DNA from: Mycobacterium sp. E796
GTDB taxonomy: Bacteria; Actinomycetota; Actinomycetes; Mycobacteriales; Mycobacteriaceae
Direction: 5' to 3'
DNA: 53,321 nt
Assembly (NCBI RefSeq): GCF_001672815.1
Contig: NZ_LZKK01000247.1
Location: 1 to 53,321 of the forward strand
Translations under genes and position numbers: made by a program
Notes under the pieces: generated by a model
What the model saw: only the letters and a program-made list of their open reading frames with translations
Databases searched by the model: none
Told to the model about the DNA's origin: nothing
Shown here: in pieces, positions 35,575 through 47,137 of the stretch
How positions within the stretch are numbered: position 1 is the first letter of the stretch
Layout of the letters: each line of letters starts with the position of its first letter

Positions 35575-36921
35575 ATGACTACTACCAAACACCGCGAGGT
35601 GGCCAAGCTCGACCGGGTGCCGTTGCCGGTCGAAGCGGCCCGGGTAGCAGCCACCGGCTGGCAGGTCACCCGCGCCGCCGCAAGCATCCTCACCAAGCTG
35701 CCCAGCAAGGGCCCGTGGCAGCAGAAGGTCATCAAGCAGCTCCCGCAGACGTTCGCCGACCTGGGTCCCACCTACGTGAAGTTCGGGCAGATCATCGCGT
35801 CCAGCCCCGGCGCGTTCGGCGAGTCGCTGTCGCGCGAATTCCGCGGCCTGCTCGACCGGGTGCCGCCCGCCGACGCCAAAGAGGTGCACAAGCTCTTCGT
35901 CGAAGAGCTTGGCGCCGACCCCGCCGAGCTTTTCGCCAAGTGGGACGAAACGCCGTTCGCGTCGGCGTCGATCGCGCAGGTGCACTACGCCACCCTGCAC
36001 ACCGGCGAGGAGGTCGTCGTCAAGATCCAGCGACCGGGCATCCGCCGCCGGGTCGCCGCCGACCTGCAGATCCTCAAGCGCTTCGCCCAGGCGGTCGAGC
36101 TGGCCAAGCTCGGCCGTCGGCTCTCGGCGCAGGACGTGGTCGCCGACTTCTCCGACAACCTGGCCGAGGAGCTGAACTTCCGCCTCGAGGCGCAGTCGAT
36201 GGAGGCCTGGGTGTCGCACCTGCACGCCTCTCCGCTGGGCAAGAACATCCGGGTGCCGCAGGTGCACTGGGACTTCACCAGCGACCGGGTGCTGACCATG
36301 GAACGGGTGCACGGCATCCGCATCGACGACGTCGCCGCCATCCGCAAGGCCGGCTTCGACGGCACCGAGCTGGTCAAGGCGCTGTTGTTCTCCCTCTTCG
36401 AGGGCGGGCTGCGGCACGGGCTCTTCCACGGTGACCTGCACGCCGGCAACCTCTACGTCGACGACGAGGGCCGCATCGTGTTCTTCGACTTCGGAATCAT
36501 GGGCCGCATCGACCCCCGCACCCGCTGGCTGCTGCGCGAGCTGGTGTACGCGCTGCTGGTGAAGAAGGACCACGCCTCGGCCGGCAAGATCGTGGTGCTG
36601 ATGGGCGCCGTCGGCACCGTGAAGCCCGAGGCCCAGGCCGCCAAGGACCTCGAGAAGTTCGCCACCCCGCTGACCATGCAGACGCTCGGCGACATGTCCT
36701 ACGCCGACATCGGCCGGCAGCTGTCGACGCTGGCCGACGCCTACGACGTCAAGCTGCCCCGCGAGCTGGTGCTCATCGGCAAGCAGTTCCTCTACGTCGA
36801 GCGGTACATGAAGCTGCTCGCCCCGAAGTGGCAGATGATGTCGGACCCGCAGCTGACGGGTTACTTCGCCAACTTCATGGTCGAGGTCAGCCGCGAGCAC
36901 CAGACCGACGTGGAGGTCTAG
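35575..36921 (+). CDS. ABC1/UbiB family atypical kinase, Rv0647c-like
   Basis: The 448-residue protein has UbiB-family hallmarks: KxGQ motif (KFGQ, 69-72), an Ala-rich nucleotide loop (ASASIAQVH), a Lys in VVVKIQRPG, the catalytic HGDLHAGN, and the metal-binding FDFG. UbiB proteins are atypical kinase-like ATPases linked to quinone or lipid homeostasis; the substrate in mycobacteria is not known. ATG 35575 is preferred; a TTG at 35545 would add ten residues. It is followed ten bases later by lipG, probably in the same transcript. Confidence 0.93.
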   Translation: MTTTKHREVAKLDRVPLPVEAARVAATGWQVTRAAASILTKLPSKGPWQQKVIKQLPQTFADLGPTYVKFGQIIASSPGAFGESLSREFRGLLDRVPPADAKEVHKLFVEELGADPAELFAKWDETPFASASIAQVHYATLHTGEEVVVKIQRPGIRRRVAADLQILKRFAQAVELAKLGRRLSAQDVVADFSDNLAEELNFRLEAQSMEAWVSHLHASPLGKNIRVPQVHWDFTSDRVLTMERVHGIRIDDVAAIRKAGFDGTELVKALLFSLFEGGLRHGLFHGDLHAGNLYVDDEGRIVFFDFGIMGRIDPRTRWLLRELVYALLVKKDHASAGKIVVLMGAVGTVKPEAQAAKDLEKFATPLTMQTLGDMSYADIGRQLSTLADAYDVKLPRELVLIGKQFLYVERYMKLLAPKWQMMSDPQLTGYFANFMVEVSREHQTDVEV

Positions 36922-36931
36922 GGCTATCCCG

Positions 36932-38787
<1,856 letters not shown>

Positions 38788-38823
38788 GGTGACCGGCCGG
38801 CACCGAGGGAGGAACATAACGCC

Positions 38824-39687
38824 ATGGCCAAGGATCTGACGCCGCACTTCGACGACGTGCAGGCGCACTACGACCTGTCCGACGACTTCTTCCGCCTGTT
38901 CCTCGACCCGACCCAGACGTACAGCTGCGCCTACTTCGAGCGTGACGACATGACGCTGGAAGAGGCGCAGCTCGCCAAGATCGACCTGGCCCTGGGCAAG
39001 TTGGGTCTGCGGGCGGGCATGACGCTGCTCGACGTCGGCTGCGGCTGGGGCGCCACCATGCGCCGGGCGATCGAGCGCTACGACGTCAACGTCGTGGGCC
39101 TGACGCTGTCGAAAAACCAAGCGGCCCATGTGCAGAGATCGTTCGACGCCATGGACAGCCCGCGCAGCAAGCGAGTGTTGCTGGCCGGCTGGGAGCAGTT
39201 CGACGAGCCCGTCGACCGCATCGTGTCGATCGGCGCGTTCGAGCACTTCGGCCACGACCGCTACGACGATTTCTTCAAGCTCGCACACAGAGTCCTCCCG
39301 ACCGACGGTGTGATGCTGCTGCACACGATCACCGGGCTGACGGGCCCGCAGTGCGCCGAGCGCGGCATTCCGCTGACGTTCGAGACGGCGCGGTTCATCA
39401 AGTTCATCGTCACCGAGATCTTCCCGGGCGGGCGGTTGCCGTCGATCGAGATGGTCCAGGAGCGTTCGGCGCAGGCGGGGTTCACGTTGACCCGTCGGCA
39501 GTCGCTGCAGCCGCATTACGCCCGGACCCTCGACCTGTGGGCCGCGGGCCTCGAGGCGCACCGGGACGAGGCCATCGCGATCCAGTCCGAAGAGGTCTAC
39601 GAGCGGTACATGAAGTACCTGACCGGCTGCGCCGACGCGTTCCGGATCGGCTACATCGATGTCAACCAGTTCACTCTGGAGAAGTAG
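38824..39687 (+). CDS. mmaA2: mycolic acid cyclopropane synthase MmaA2
   Basis: MmaA2 converts a meromycolate double bond to a cis-cyclopropane using SAM. The 287-residue protein has the SAM site VGCGWG (71-76), the acidic [13 protein letters not shown] segment of the active-site region, and the conserved tail region [14 protein letters not shown]. The length equals Mtb MmaA2. GGAGG lies upstream of ATG 38824. It begins 36 bases after mmaA1. Its 3' part is nearly identical in DNA to that of mmaA3. Confidence 0.93.
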   Translation: MAKDLTPHFDDVQAHYDLSDDFFRLFLDPTQTYSCAYFERDDMTLEEAQLAKIDLALGKLGLRAGMTLLDVGCGWGATMRRAIERYDVNVVGLTLSKNQAAHVQRSFDAMDSPRSKRVLLAGWEQFDEPVDRIVSIGAFEHFGHDRYDDFFKLAHRVLPTDGVMLLHTITGLTGPQCAERGIPLTFETARFIKFIVTEIFPGGRLPSIEMVQERSAQAGFTLTRRQSLQPHYARTLDLWAAGLEAHRDEAIAIQSEEVYERYMKYLTGCADAFRIGYIDVNQFTLEK

Positions 39688-39803
39688 CGGTACCGCCAGA
39701 AACCCGCGGCATGCGGTCTTAAATGCAAATTATGCGGCTCGGCCCGGTGTAGGGTCCCCGGGGATGGCCACCTGGTCAAGGTGTGCGTCCATCGGGAGGA
39801 CAC

Positions 39804-40685
39804 ATGTCTGACGAATCACCGGTCCCCACGCACAGGCGATCTAATCTGGACGATGTCCAGGCACATTACGACCTTTCGGACGAATTCTTCGCACTGTTTG
39901 TCGACCCAACCCGCACCTACAGCTGCGCTTACTTCGCGCGCGAGGACATGACCCTGCAGGAAGCGCAGGTCGCCAAGCTCGACATGACGCTGGACAAGCT
40001 GGGCCTCGAGCCCGGCATGACGCTGCTCGACATCGGCTGCGGCTGGGGCTCGACGATGAAACGCGCCATCGAGCGCTACGACGTCAACGTCGTCGGCCTG
40101 ACCCTGTCCAAGAACCAGTATGCGTACTGCAAACAACTGCTCGATGGAGTCGACAGCACGCGTTCGCGACGGGTGCTGCTGCGGGATTGGGCAGAGTTCG
40201 GCGAGTCCGTGGACCGCATCGTCGTCATCGAAGCGTTGGAGCACTTTGGCTTTGACCGCTACGACGATTTCTTCAAGTACGCTTACGCGGCTCTGCCGGC
40301 CGACGGTGCGATGCTGCTGCACACGATCACGGGGTTGCACGGAAGGCAGCTCATCGAGCGCGGCATCCCAGTGACGATGGAATTGGCCAAGTTCATCAGG
40401 TTCATCGTGACCGACATCTTCCCGGGCGGCCGGCTGCCGACGATCGAGAAAGTCGAGGAACACTCGGAGAAGGCCGGGTTCAAAATCGTCCGCATGCAGT
40501 CACTGCAGCCGGACTTCGCCCGGACCCTGGATTTCTGGGCCGAGGCGCTCGAGGCGCACAGGGACGAGGCCATCGCGATCCAGTCGGAAGAGGTCTACGA
40601 GCGGTACATGAAATATCTGACCGGCTGCGCCAAGGGATTCAGGACCGGCTACGTCGACTGCAACCAATTCACGCTCGCGAAGTGA
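39804..40685 (+). CDS. mmaA3: methoxy mycolic acid synthase MmaA3
   Basis: MmaA3 O-methylates hydroxymycolates made by MmaA4, giving methoxymycolates. The 293-residue protein has SAM motif IGCGWG (77-82), equals Mtb MmaA3 in length and keeps Gly98, the position altered in BCG strains that lack methoxymycolates. The organism should therefore make methoxymycolic acids. ATG 39804 follows GGGAGGAC. The 116-base gap from mmaA2 is AT-richer and contains TAGGGT, a possible -10, so mmaA3 may have its own promoter. Confidence 0.93.
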   Translation: MSDESPVPTHRRSNLDDVQAHYDLSDEFFALFVDPTRTYSCAYFAREDMTLQEAQVAKLDMTLDKLGLEPGMTLLDIGCGWGSTMKRAIERYDVNVVGLTLSKNQYAYCKQLLDGVDSTRSRRVLLRDWAEFGESVDRIVVIEALEHFGFDRYDDFFKYAYAALPADGAMLLHTITGLHGRQLIERGIPVTMELAKFIRFIVTDIFPGGRLPTIEKVEEHSEKAGFKIVRMQSLQPDFARTLDFWAEALEAHRDEAIAIQSEEVYERYMKYLTGCAKGFRTGYVDCNQFTLAK

Positions 40686-40772
40686 CCTTGGGTATCGTTG
40701 CAGGCCAGACACCGCCACGCGGCATACCCGCACTTCAGGCGGCGAACGTGATGTCAGGAGAGCAAGACGAGA

Positions 40773-41672
40773 ATGGCTGAGCAACCGAGCCCGACGAAGA
40801 CGCGGACGCGCTTCGAAGACATTCAGGCGCACTACGACGTCTCCGATGATTTCTTCGCTCTGTTCCAGGACCCGACCCGGACGTACAGCTGCGCCTACTT
40901 CGAGCCGCCGGATTTGACGCTCGAGGAGGCCCAGCTGGCCAAGATCGATCTCAACCTGGACAAGCTCGACCTCAAGCCGGGCATGACGCTACTTGACATC
41001 GGCTGCGGCTGGGGGACGACCATGAAGCGCGCGGTCGAGAAGTACGACGTCAACGTGATCGGCCTGACGCTGTCCAAGAACCAGCACGCCCGCAGCGAGC
41101 AGGTGCTCGGGGCGCTCGACACCGGCCGCTCGCGCGAGGTTCGCCTGCACGGCTGGGAGGACTTCATTGACCCGGTCGACCGGATCGTGTCGATCGAGGC
41201 CTTCGAGCACTTCGGCCATGAGAACTACCCCGACTTCTTCAAGCGGTGCTTCGACATCATGCCCGACGACGGCCGGATGACCATTCAAAGCAGCGTGAGC
41301 TACCACCCCTACGACATGGCCGCCCGCGGCAAGAAGATCACTTTCGAGACGGTGCGTTTCATCAAGTTCATTGTCACCGAGATATTCCCGGGCGGCCGAT
41401 TGCCGTCCACCGAGATGATGGTCGAGCATGGCGAGAAGGCCGGTTTCGTTGTTCCCGAACCGCTTTCGCTGCGGCCGCACTACATCAGAACGCTGCACAT
41501 GTGGGGCGATGCGCTCGAAGCCAACCGGGACAAGGCCATCGAAATCACCTCCGAAGAGGTCTACGAGCGGTACATGAAGTACCTGCGCGGGTGCGAGTAC
41601 TACTTCGACTACGAGTTGCTCGACTGCAGCCTGGTGACCTACCTCAAGCCGGGTGCCGTCTCCGCCTCCTAA
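40773..41672 (+). CDS. mmaA4: hydroxymycolate synthase MmaA4
   Basis: MmaA4 is a SAM-dependent methyltransferase that adds a methyl and a hydroxyl group to the distal double bond. It is the entry point to keto- and methoxymycolates, and in Mtb it activates isoxyl and thiacetazone targets indirectly. The 299-residue protein has SAM motif IGCGWG (76-81) and family-specific [15 protein letters not shown] and [12 protein letters not shown] segments. GGAGAG lies upstream of ATG 40773. It ends the mmaA array; in Mtb rplA follows, but here a DGPF/sigma pair is inserted. Confidence 0.95.
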   Translation: MAEQPSPTKTRTRFEDIQAHYDVSDDFFALFQDPTRTYSCAYFEPPDLTLEEAQLAKIDLNLDKLDLKPGMTLLDIGCGWGTTMKRAVEKYDVNVIGLTLSKNQHARSEQVLGALDTGRSREVRLHGWEDFIDPVDRIVSIEAFEHFGHENYPDFFKRCFDIMPDDGRMTIQSSVSYHPYDMAARGKKITFETVRFIKFIVTEIFPGGRLPSTEMMVEHGEKAGFVVPEPLSLRPHYIRTLHMWGDALEANRDKAIEITSEEVYERYMKYLRGCEYYFDYELLDCSLVTYLKPGAVSAS

Positions 41673-41767
41673 GTTTTTGCGGCGACTGTCGGATCGGGGC
41701 TGCGCCGTTCGTCGAGTAGGTAGAGAGTGGAACACAGGGTTTCGCTCACTACCGGAGGTGACGACAA

Positions 41768-42466
41768 ATGCAGTATGTAGCACTGTTGATCAGCCAGGAG
41801 CAAGACCGCTCACCCGAAGACGCGGCCGCCGCGATGGCCGAATGGGAGAACTTCCACGCCAAAGCCGGGCCCGCGATCAAGTCTGGGGATGCGCTGGCCC
41901 CCGCCGCGGCGGCGGTGGTCATCTCCGGCGGCCCGGACGCGCCGGTCGTCACCGACGGCCCGTTCGCCGAGGCCGCGGAGGTGGCCTGCGGCTTCTACGT
42001 GTTCGAAGCGGAAAACCTCGACGAGGCGCTGGCGCTGGCGCGCGATGTCCCGCTCGCCAAGTTCGGGGCGGTGGAAGTGTGGCCCGCGGTCCACTCGGTT
42101 GACCTGTCCCGCAAGCTCACCGGCAACGACTGGCTCGCGCTGCTGCTGGAGCCGGGCGAATCCGCACACACGCCGGGCACGCCGGAGTGGGAGGCCATGG
42201 CCGCGAAGCACGCCGATCTGCACGCGGCCGCCGGCGACCACATCGTCGGCGGTGCCGCGTTGCACGACCGGTCCACGGCGACGACCGTGCGGGTGCGCAA
42301 CGGCGAGGTCCTGATCACCGACGGGCCGTATGTCGAGGGAGCCGAAATCGCCACGGGCATCTACCTCCTCGGCGCCGCGGATCGCGACGAGGCCGTCAAG
42401 GTCGCGTCGATGATCCCCGCCTCGACCGTGCAGTTGCGGCAGCTGGCCGGGATCTCCGCGCTCTAG
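41768..42466 (+). CDS. YCII-related (DGPF) two-domain protein
   Basis: The 232-residue protein consists of two tandem YCII-like ferredoxin-fold domains. Each carries the name-giving motif: TDGPF (62-66) in the first and TDGPY in the second. Single-domain relatives are widespread and mostly uncharacterised. Genes of this kind are the regular partners of ECF42 sigma factors, and here one starts seven bases after the stop. The ribosome site is GGAGG upstream of ATG 41768. It could act in detoxification or as a sensor partner, but no activity can be assigned. Confidence 0.88.
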   Translation: MQYVALLISQEQDRSPEDAAAAMAEWENFHAKAGPAIKSGDALAPAAAAVVISGGPDAPVVTDGPFAEAAEVACGFYVFEAENLDEALALARDVPLAKFGAVEVWPAVHSVDLSRKLTGNDWLALLLEPGESAHTPGTPEWEAMAAKHADLHAAAGDHIVGGAALHDRSTATTVRVRNGEVLITDGPYVEGAEIATGIYLLGAADRDEAVKVASMIPASTVQLRQLAGISAL

Positions 42467-42473
42467 CTCGCCG

Positions 42474-43691
42474 ATGACGGGCCTGGACGGCGTCTTCCGC
42501 CGGGAGTGGGGTCCGGCCGTCGCCGCGCTCGCGCGGTGGTCCGGCGACCTCACGGTCGCGGAGGACGCCGTCCAGGAGGCCTGCGCCGAGGCGCTGCGCA
42601 CCTGGTCTCGCGACGGCGTGCCGGACAGCCCCGGCAGCTGGCTGGTGACCGTCGCCCGTAACCGCGCGCGGGACCGGCTGCGCCGCGAATCGGTGCGCCC
42701 CGGAAAGGAATTGGCCGCAGTGGTTGACGAGATTCGGGCGCGCACCGATCACACCGACCCGCACCCCGTCGTCGACGACGAGCTGCGGATGATGTTCACC
42801 TGCGCGCACCCGGCGCTGGACCGGCCGTCGCAGCTGGCGCTCACGCTGCGGTTGGTGTCCGGGCTGACAGTCGGCGAGATTGCCCGCGCGCTGCTCCAGA
42901 GCGAGGCGGCCGTCGGCCAGCGAATCACGCGCGCCAAGAACAAGGTTCGGCACGCCAACATCCCGCTGCGGGTGCCACCCGCCGAGTTGCTGCCCGAGCG
43001 CACACCGCACGTGCTCGGCTGCATCTACTCGGTGTTCACCGAGGGCTATTGGTCGACCGCCGGCCCGTCGGCGATCCGCGACGAACTGTGCGACGAAGGC
43101 GTCCGGCTGGCACAGGAGCTGTGCGGGCTGATGCCGCACGAGCCGGAGGCGCACGCGCTGGCCGCCCTTGTGCTGCTGCACGATTCGCGGCGCGCGACCC
43201 GGGTGGACGCCGACGGGCTCTTGGTGCCGCTCGAGGAGCAGGACCGCCGCCGCTGGGACCGCGGCCGCATCGCCCGCGGGCTGGACCGATTACGGCGGGC
43301 CGAAGGATCGACCGGCCCCTACCTGCCGCAGGCGGTGATCGCCGCGCTGCACGCGACGGCGCCGTCCTGGGAGCAAACGGATTGGGTCACCATCTGCGCG
43401 GCCTACGACCGGCTGCTGTCGATCACGGACTCCCCGGTTGCCCGCGCCAACCGCGCGATCGCGATCGGCTTCCGCGACGGCCCCGACGCGGGCCTGGCGG
43501 CGCTGGACAGGGCGGCGGACGACCCCCGGCTGGGCCGCTCGAATCTCGTCGCGACGCTGCGCGCCGATCTGCTTCGGCGCGCGGGACGGCCCGCCGAAGC
43601 CGTGCGGTGGTACCGAACGGCGTTGCAGTCCAACGGCTCCGAGCCGGGCCGCGAGTTCCTGCGGCGCCGCATCGCCGAGTGCGGCGGTTAG
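42474..43691 (+). CDS. ECF sigma factor, ECF42 type with C-terminal TPR-like extension
   Basis: The 405-residue protein has sigma region 2 (about residues 5-80), region 4 (about 105-160: LTVGEIARALLQSEAAVGQRI) and a long helical extension (about 170-405). The extension contains FTEGYWS, LMPHEPEAHALAALVLLHDSRRA and EEQDRRRWD, hallmarks of ECF42. In that group the extension replaces an anti-sigma factor and is needed for activity. With the DGPF gene it forms a standard ECF42 module. No anti-sigma gene is nearby. It converges on rplA with a 13-base gap. Confidence 0.9.
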   Translation: MTGLDGVFRREWGPAVAALARWSGDLTVAEDAVQEACAEALRTWSRDGVPDSPGSWLVTVARNRARDRLRRESVRPGKELAAVVDEIRARTDHTDPHPVVDDELRMMFTCAHPALDRPSQLALTLRLVSGLTVGEIARALLQSEAAVGQRITRAKNKVRHANIPLRVPPAELLPERTPHVLGCIYSVFTEGYWSTAGPSAIRDELCDEGVRLAQELCGLMPHEPEAHALAALVLLHDSRRATRVDADGLLVPLEEQDRRRWDRGRIARGLDRLRRAEGSTGPYLPQAVIAALHATAPSWEQTDWVTICAAYDRLLSITDSPVARANRAIAIGFRDGPDAGLAALDRAADDPRLGRSNLVATLRADLLRRAGRPAEAVRWYRTALQSNGSEPGREFLRRRIAECGG

Positions 43692-43704
43692 GTCAGCCGC
43701 GAAA

Positions 43705-44412
43705 TCAGGCCTCCGCGAAGTTGCGGGTGACGGCCGGGTCCACCGGGATGCCCGGGCCTGTGGTCGTCGACACCGTGATCTTCTTCAGGTAGCGACCCTT
43801 CGACGACGACGGCTTGAGCCGCAGCACCTCGTCGAGCGCGGCGCCGTAGTTCTCCGCCAGGCTCTTCTCGTCGAACGACGCCTTGCCGATGACGAAGTGC
43901 AGGTTGGCCTGCTTGTCGACGCGGAAGTTGATCTTGCCGCCCTTGATGTCGGCCACGGCCTTGGCGACGTCGGGCGTGACGGTGCCGGTCTTGGGGTTCG
44001 GCATCAGCCCGCGCGGACCTAGGATCCGCGCGATGCGGCCGACCTTGGCCATCTGGTCGGGCGTGGCGATCGCGGCGTCGAAGTCGAGGAACCCGCCCTG
44101 GATCTTCTCGATCAGGTCGTCGCTGCCGACGATGTCCGCGCCGGCGGCCTGCGCCTGCTCGGCCTTGTCGCCGACGGCGAAGACCGCGACCCGGGCCGTC
44201 TTACCGGTGCCGTGCGGCAGGTTGACGGTGCCGCGGACCATCTGGTCGGCCTTGCGCGGGTCGACGCCGAGCCGGATCGCCACCTCGACGGTCGCGTCCT
44301 GCTTGGCCGACGACGTCTCCTTGGCGAGCTTGGCCGCCTGAAGCGGGGTGTACAGGTTGTCGCGGTCCACCTTCTCGGCGGCGGCGCGGTATGCCTTGCT
44401 GTTCTTGCTCAT
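43705..44412 (-). CDS. rplA: 50S ribosomal protein L1
   Basis: L1 forms the mobile L1 stalk next to the ribosomal E site and in many bacteria also represses the rplKA operon. The 235-residue protein begins [15 protein letters not shown] and contains [18 protein letters not shown] and [15 protein letters not shown], typical of L1. ATG 44412 gives the same length as Mtb L1; an in-frame TTG at 44424 would add four residues. It follows rplK after 122 bases that contain a hairpin element (44485-44522). Confidence 0.98.
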   Translation of the reverse strand: MSKNSKAYRAAAEKVDRDNLYTPLQAAKLAKETSSAKQDATVEVAIRLGVDPRKADQMVRGTVNLPHGTGKTARVAVFAVGDKAEQAQAAGADIVGSDDLIEKIQGGFLDFDAAIATPDQMAKVGRIARILGPRGLMPNPKTGTVTPDVAKAVADIKGGKINFRVDKQANLHFVIGKASFDEKSLAENYGAALDEVLRLKPSSSKGRYLKKITVSTTTGPGIPVDPAVTRNFAEA

Positions 44413-44484
44413 TGATTCATCCAATCTGGTGTTGGGTCGTGGTTAGCGGGCCGAAGCTGGCCCTCCCACGAGGTCTGATCTGTC

Positions 44485-44522
44485 GGATTCCTCCTCGGGC
44501 CGTACCGGCCCGCATCGTCACC
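44485..44522 (-). repeat. hairpin element with conserved ends, rplK-rplA spacer (copy A)
   Basis: Plus strand: GGATTCCT at the start, stem CGGGCCG/CGGCCCG (44496-44502 and 44506-44512), then CAT and CGTCACC (44516-44522). It starts 12 bases after the rplK stop. It has the same layout as 45006-45044 and 4748-4785, but its own stem sequence. Confidence 0.65.
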
Positions 44523-44534
44523 CGACGGGTGGTG

Positions 44535-44963
44535 CTATTCGACGGTGATGCCCATCGACCGGGCGGTACCGGCGATGATCTTGGCGGCGGCGTCGATGTC
44601 GTTGGCGTTGAGGTCCGCCTTCTTGGTCTCGGCGATCTCTTTGACCTGATCCCAGCTGACCTTGGCGACCTTGGTCTTGTGCGGCTCGGCCGAGCCCTTA
44701 CCCACGCCGGCGGCCTTGAGCAGCAGCTTGGCGGCCGGCGGCGTCTTGAGCGCGAAGGTGAAGCTGCGGTCCTCGTAGACCGTGATCTCCACCGGGATGA
44801 CGTTGCCGCGCTGGTTTTCTGTCGCGGCGTTGTACGCCTTGCAGAACTCCATGATGTTGACGCCGTGCTGGCCGAGCGCGGGCCCGACCGGCGGGGCAGG
44901 GTTGGCCTGCCCGGCCTGGATCTGCAGCTTGATCAGCCCAACGACTTTCTTCTTCGGGGCCAT
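44535..44963 (-). CDS. rplK: 50S ribosomal protein L11
   Basis: L11 binds 23S rRNA at the GTPase-associated centre and is involved in factor-dependent steps and the stringent response. The 142-residue protein starts [18 protein letters not shown] and has the Pro-rich N-terminal segment [19 protein letters not shown], the usual site of thiopeptide contacts, and the RNA-binding C-terminal domain. It follows nusG after 84 bases that hold a hairpin element (45006-45044). Confidence 0.98.
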   Translation of the reverse strand: MAPKKKVVGLIKLQIQAGQANPAPPVGPALGQHGVNIMEFCKAYNAATENQRGNVIPVEITVYEDRSFTFALKTPPAAKLLLKAAGVGKGSAEPHKTKVAKVSWDQVKEIAETKKADLNANDIDAAAKIIAGTARSMGITVE

Positions 44964-45005
44964 GAGATGTTGTGGTTCCTTCCTTGCTACTGCGCTGAAT
45001 TCGCC

Positions 45006-45044
45006 GGCTCCTCCTCGGGGCGTTCGCCGCCCCGCATCGTCGCC
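45006..45044 (-). repeat. hairpin element with conserved ends, nusG-rplK spacer (copy B)
   Basis: Plus strand: GGCTCCT (45006-45012), stem CGGGGCG/CGCCCCG (45016-45022 and 45028-45034), CAT, and CGTCGCC (45038-45044). It lies three bases after the nusG stop. Ends match the element at 4748-4785 exactly, while the stem differs yet still pairs. Confidence 0.65.
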
Positions 45045-45047
45045 GGA

Positions 45048-45839
<792 letters not shown>

Positions 45840-45853
45840 CTATAACTCAAAGC

Positions 45854-46318
45854 TCAGCCGAACACCAGCAGCACCAGCTTGGCCAGGCCGAAATCAGCCA
45901 GGCCGACCAGCGCCACCATGAACGCCAGGAACGCCAGCACCACGGAGGTGTAGGTGAGCATCTGCCGGCGGTTGGGCCAGATCACCTTCCGCATCTCCGC
46001 AACGACCTGCTTGAGGTAGTTGTAGACGAATGCGAACGGGTTGACCGAACGGGCGCCGGGCTTCTTCGCGGTCTTGGCCTTGGCCGTCCGAGCCGTCCGG
46101 CCCTTTTTGGACTTGCCCTCCTTGGCGACCTCGACCTCGTCCGGCGACTCCGCGTCCACGGACGAACCCGAGTCGTCGGCCACGCGGTGCCGCGTCCGCT
46201 TGCCGGTCGGCCGTTGGGGCCGGGTCACCACGGCCGTCCGACCGCCGCTGTCGCGGCTCTCGTCAGTGTCGCCGCCGTCGCGTGCGGCGTCGTTGGCAGC
46301 GTCGCCCTCGTCGCTCAC
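45854..46318 (-). CDS. secE: preprotein translocase subunit SecE
   Basis: SecE stabilises SecY in the Sec translocon of the plasma membrane. The 154-residue protein has a long charged N-terminal cytosolic tail (about 1-95), the conserved amphipathic segment [20 protein letters not shown], and a single C-terminal membrane helix (about 123-150). Such an extended tail is common in Actinobacteria. It lies between tRNA-Trp and nusG, all on the minus strand. Confidence 0.96.
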   Translation of the reverse strand: MSDEGDAANDAARDGGDTDESRDSGGRTAVVTRPQRPTGKRTRHRVADDSGSSVDAESPDEVEVAKEGKSKKGRTARTAKAKTAKKPGARSVNPFAFVYNYLKQVVAEMRKVIWPNRRQMLTYTSVVLAFLAFMVALVGLADFGLAKLVLLVFG

Positions 46319-46416
46319 CGCATGCTCCTTTGTTTGCTAGTTTCCTGCGAGCCGTCCCGCATGATGGGGCACTTCTTCCAGTGTCCACCATGGCACGGTC
46401 CGCACGGGTCCGTCAG

Positions 46417-46489
<73 letters not shown>

Positions 46490-46633
46490 TCGCGGTTGGC
46501 AGGCCAACCTGCGCTTACCTGCCGGGGCTTACATGACAGGCGCGCTCCCCGATTAGTCGAATCCCGGAAAGCGCGCTGATGCTGGGAAAACCCCGAGGTC
46601 CGAGTGTACATCGGCGTGGGAGTCAGATACTAA

Positions 46634-47134
46634 TTACGCGGTTCTGACGACCTGGCCGGTTTCCTTGTCCCATCTGAGCTGGATGGAATTGTCGCCCTCG
46701 TGGCCCATCAGGGTGGTGTAGGCGAGGAGCAGCACCTCGCCATTCTCGTTTGTGCAGGTGTTCTTGGTGACGACGATGTCGGCGCCGAAACGCTCGTCCA
46801 CCGATTCGATGTCCATACGACCGAAAAGCTTGTCGCCGACCAGCAAGGGCGTGCGGTATTGGAATCGCTGGTCGACCTGGACGATCTGCATGGTCTCCAT
46901 GCCCACATCGACGTTCCGGAAGAAATCGTCCTGGATGATCTTCGCGAAGATCGACACAAAGGTGAGCGGAACGACCAGGGCGCCGTATCCCAACTCGGCG
47001 GCCGCTTGCTCGTCGAAGCAGGCCCGGTCGGTGCACTTGATCGCCCGCGCGAAGGCGCGATTCTGCTCCCGGCCGATCTCGAAGTAGTCCGGGTAGATCC
47101 ACGTCATCCCTCGGACGTCGGTTTTGAGAGCCAT
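46634..47134 (-). CDS. hadC: (3R)-hydroxyacyl-ACP dehydratase subunit HadC
   Basis: HadC is the non-catalytic hot-dog subunit that pairs with HadB to dehydrate long hydroxyacyl-ACP intermediates in FAS-II mycolic acid synthesis. The 166-residue protein resembles HadA in its MaoC-like fold (YPDYFEIGREQNRAFARAI; AELGYGALVVPLTFV). It begins three bases after hadB, indicating co-translation. A longer frame on the same strand is out of phase and not supported. Confidence 0.95.
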   Translation of the reverse strand: MALKTDVRGMTWIYPDYFEIGREQNRAFARAIKCTDRACFDEQAAAELGYGALVVPLTFVSIFAKIIQDDFFRNVDVGMETMQIVQVDQRFQYRTPLLVGDKLFGRMDIESVDERFGADIVVTKNTCTNENGEVLLLAYTTLMGHEGDNSIQLRWDKETGQVVRTA

Positions 47135-47137
47135 GGA

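Noticed and set aside
35545..35575. TTGACA before the UbiB-family gene as a -35 box
   Set aside because: The hexamer is perfect, but no acceptable -10 follows at 16-19 bases (TGCACA is poor), so I did not call a promoter.
40686..40772. Terminator hairpin between mmaA3 and mmaA4 (GGGTAT...ATACCC)
   Set aside because: The arms are only six bases and far apart, with no T run; probably chance.
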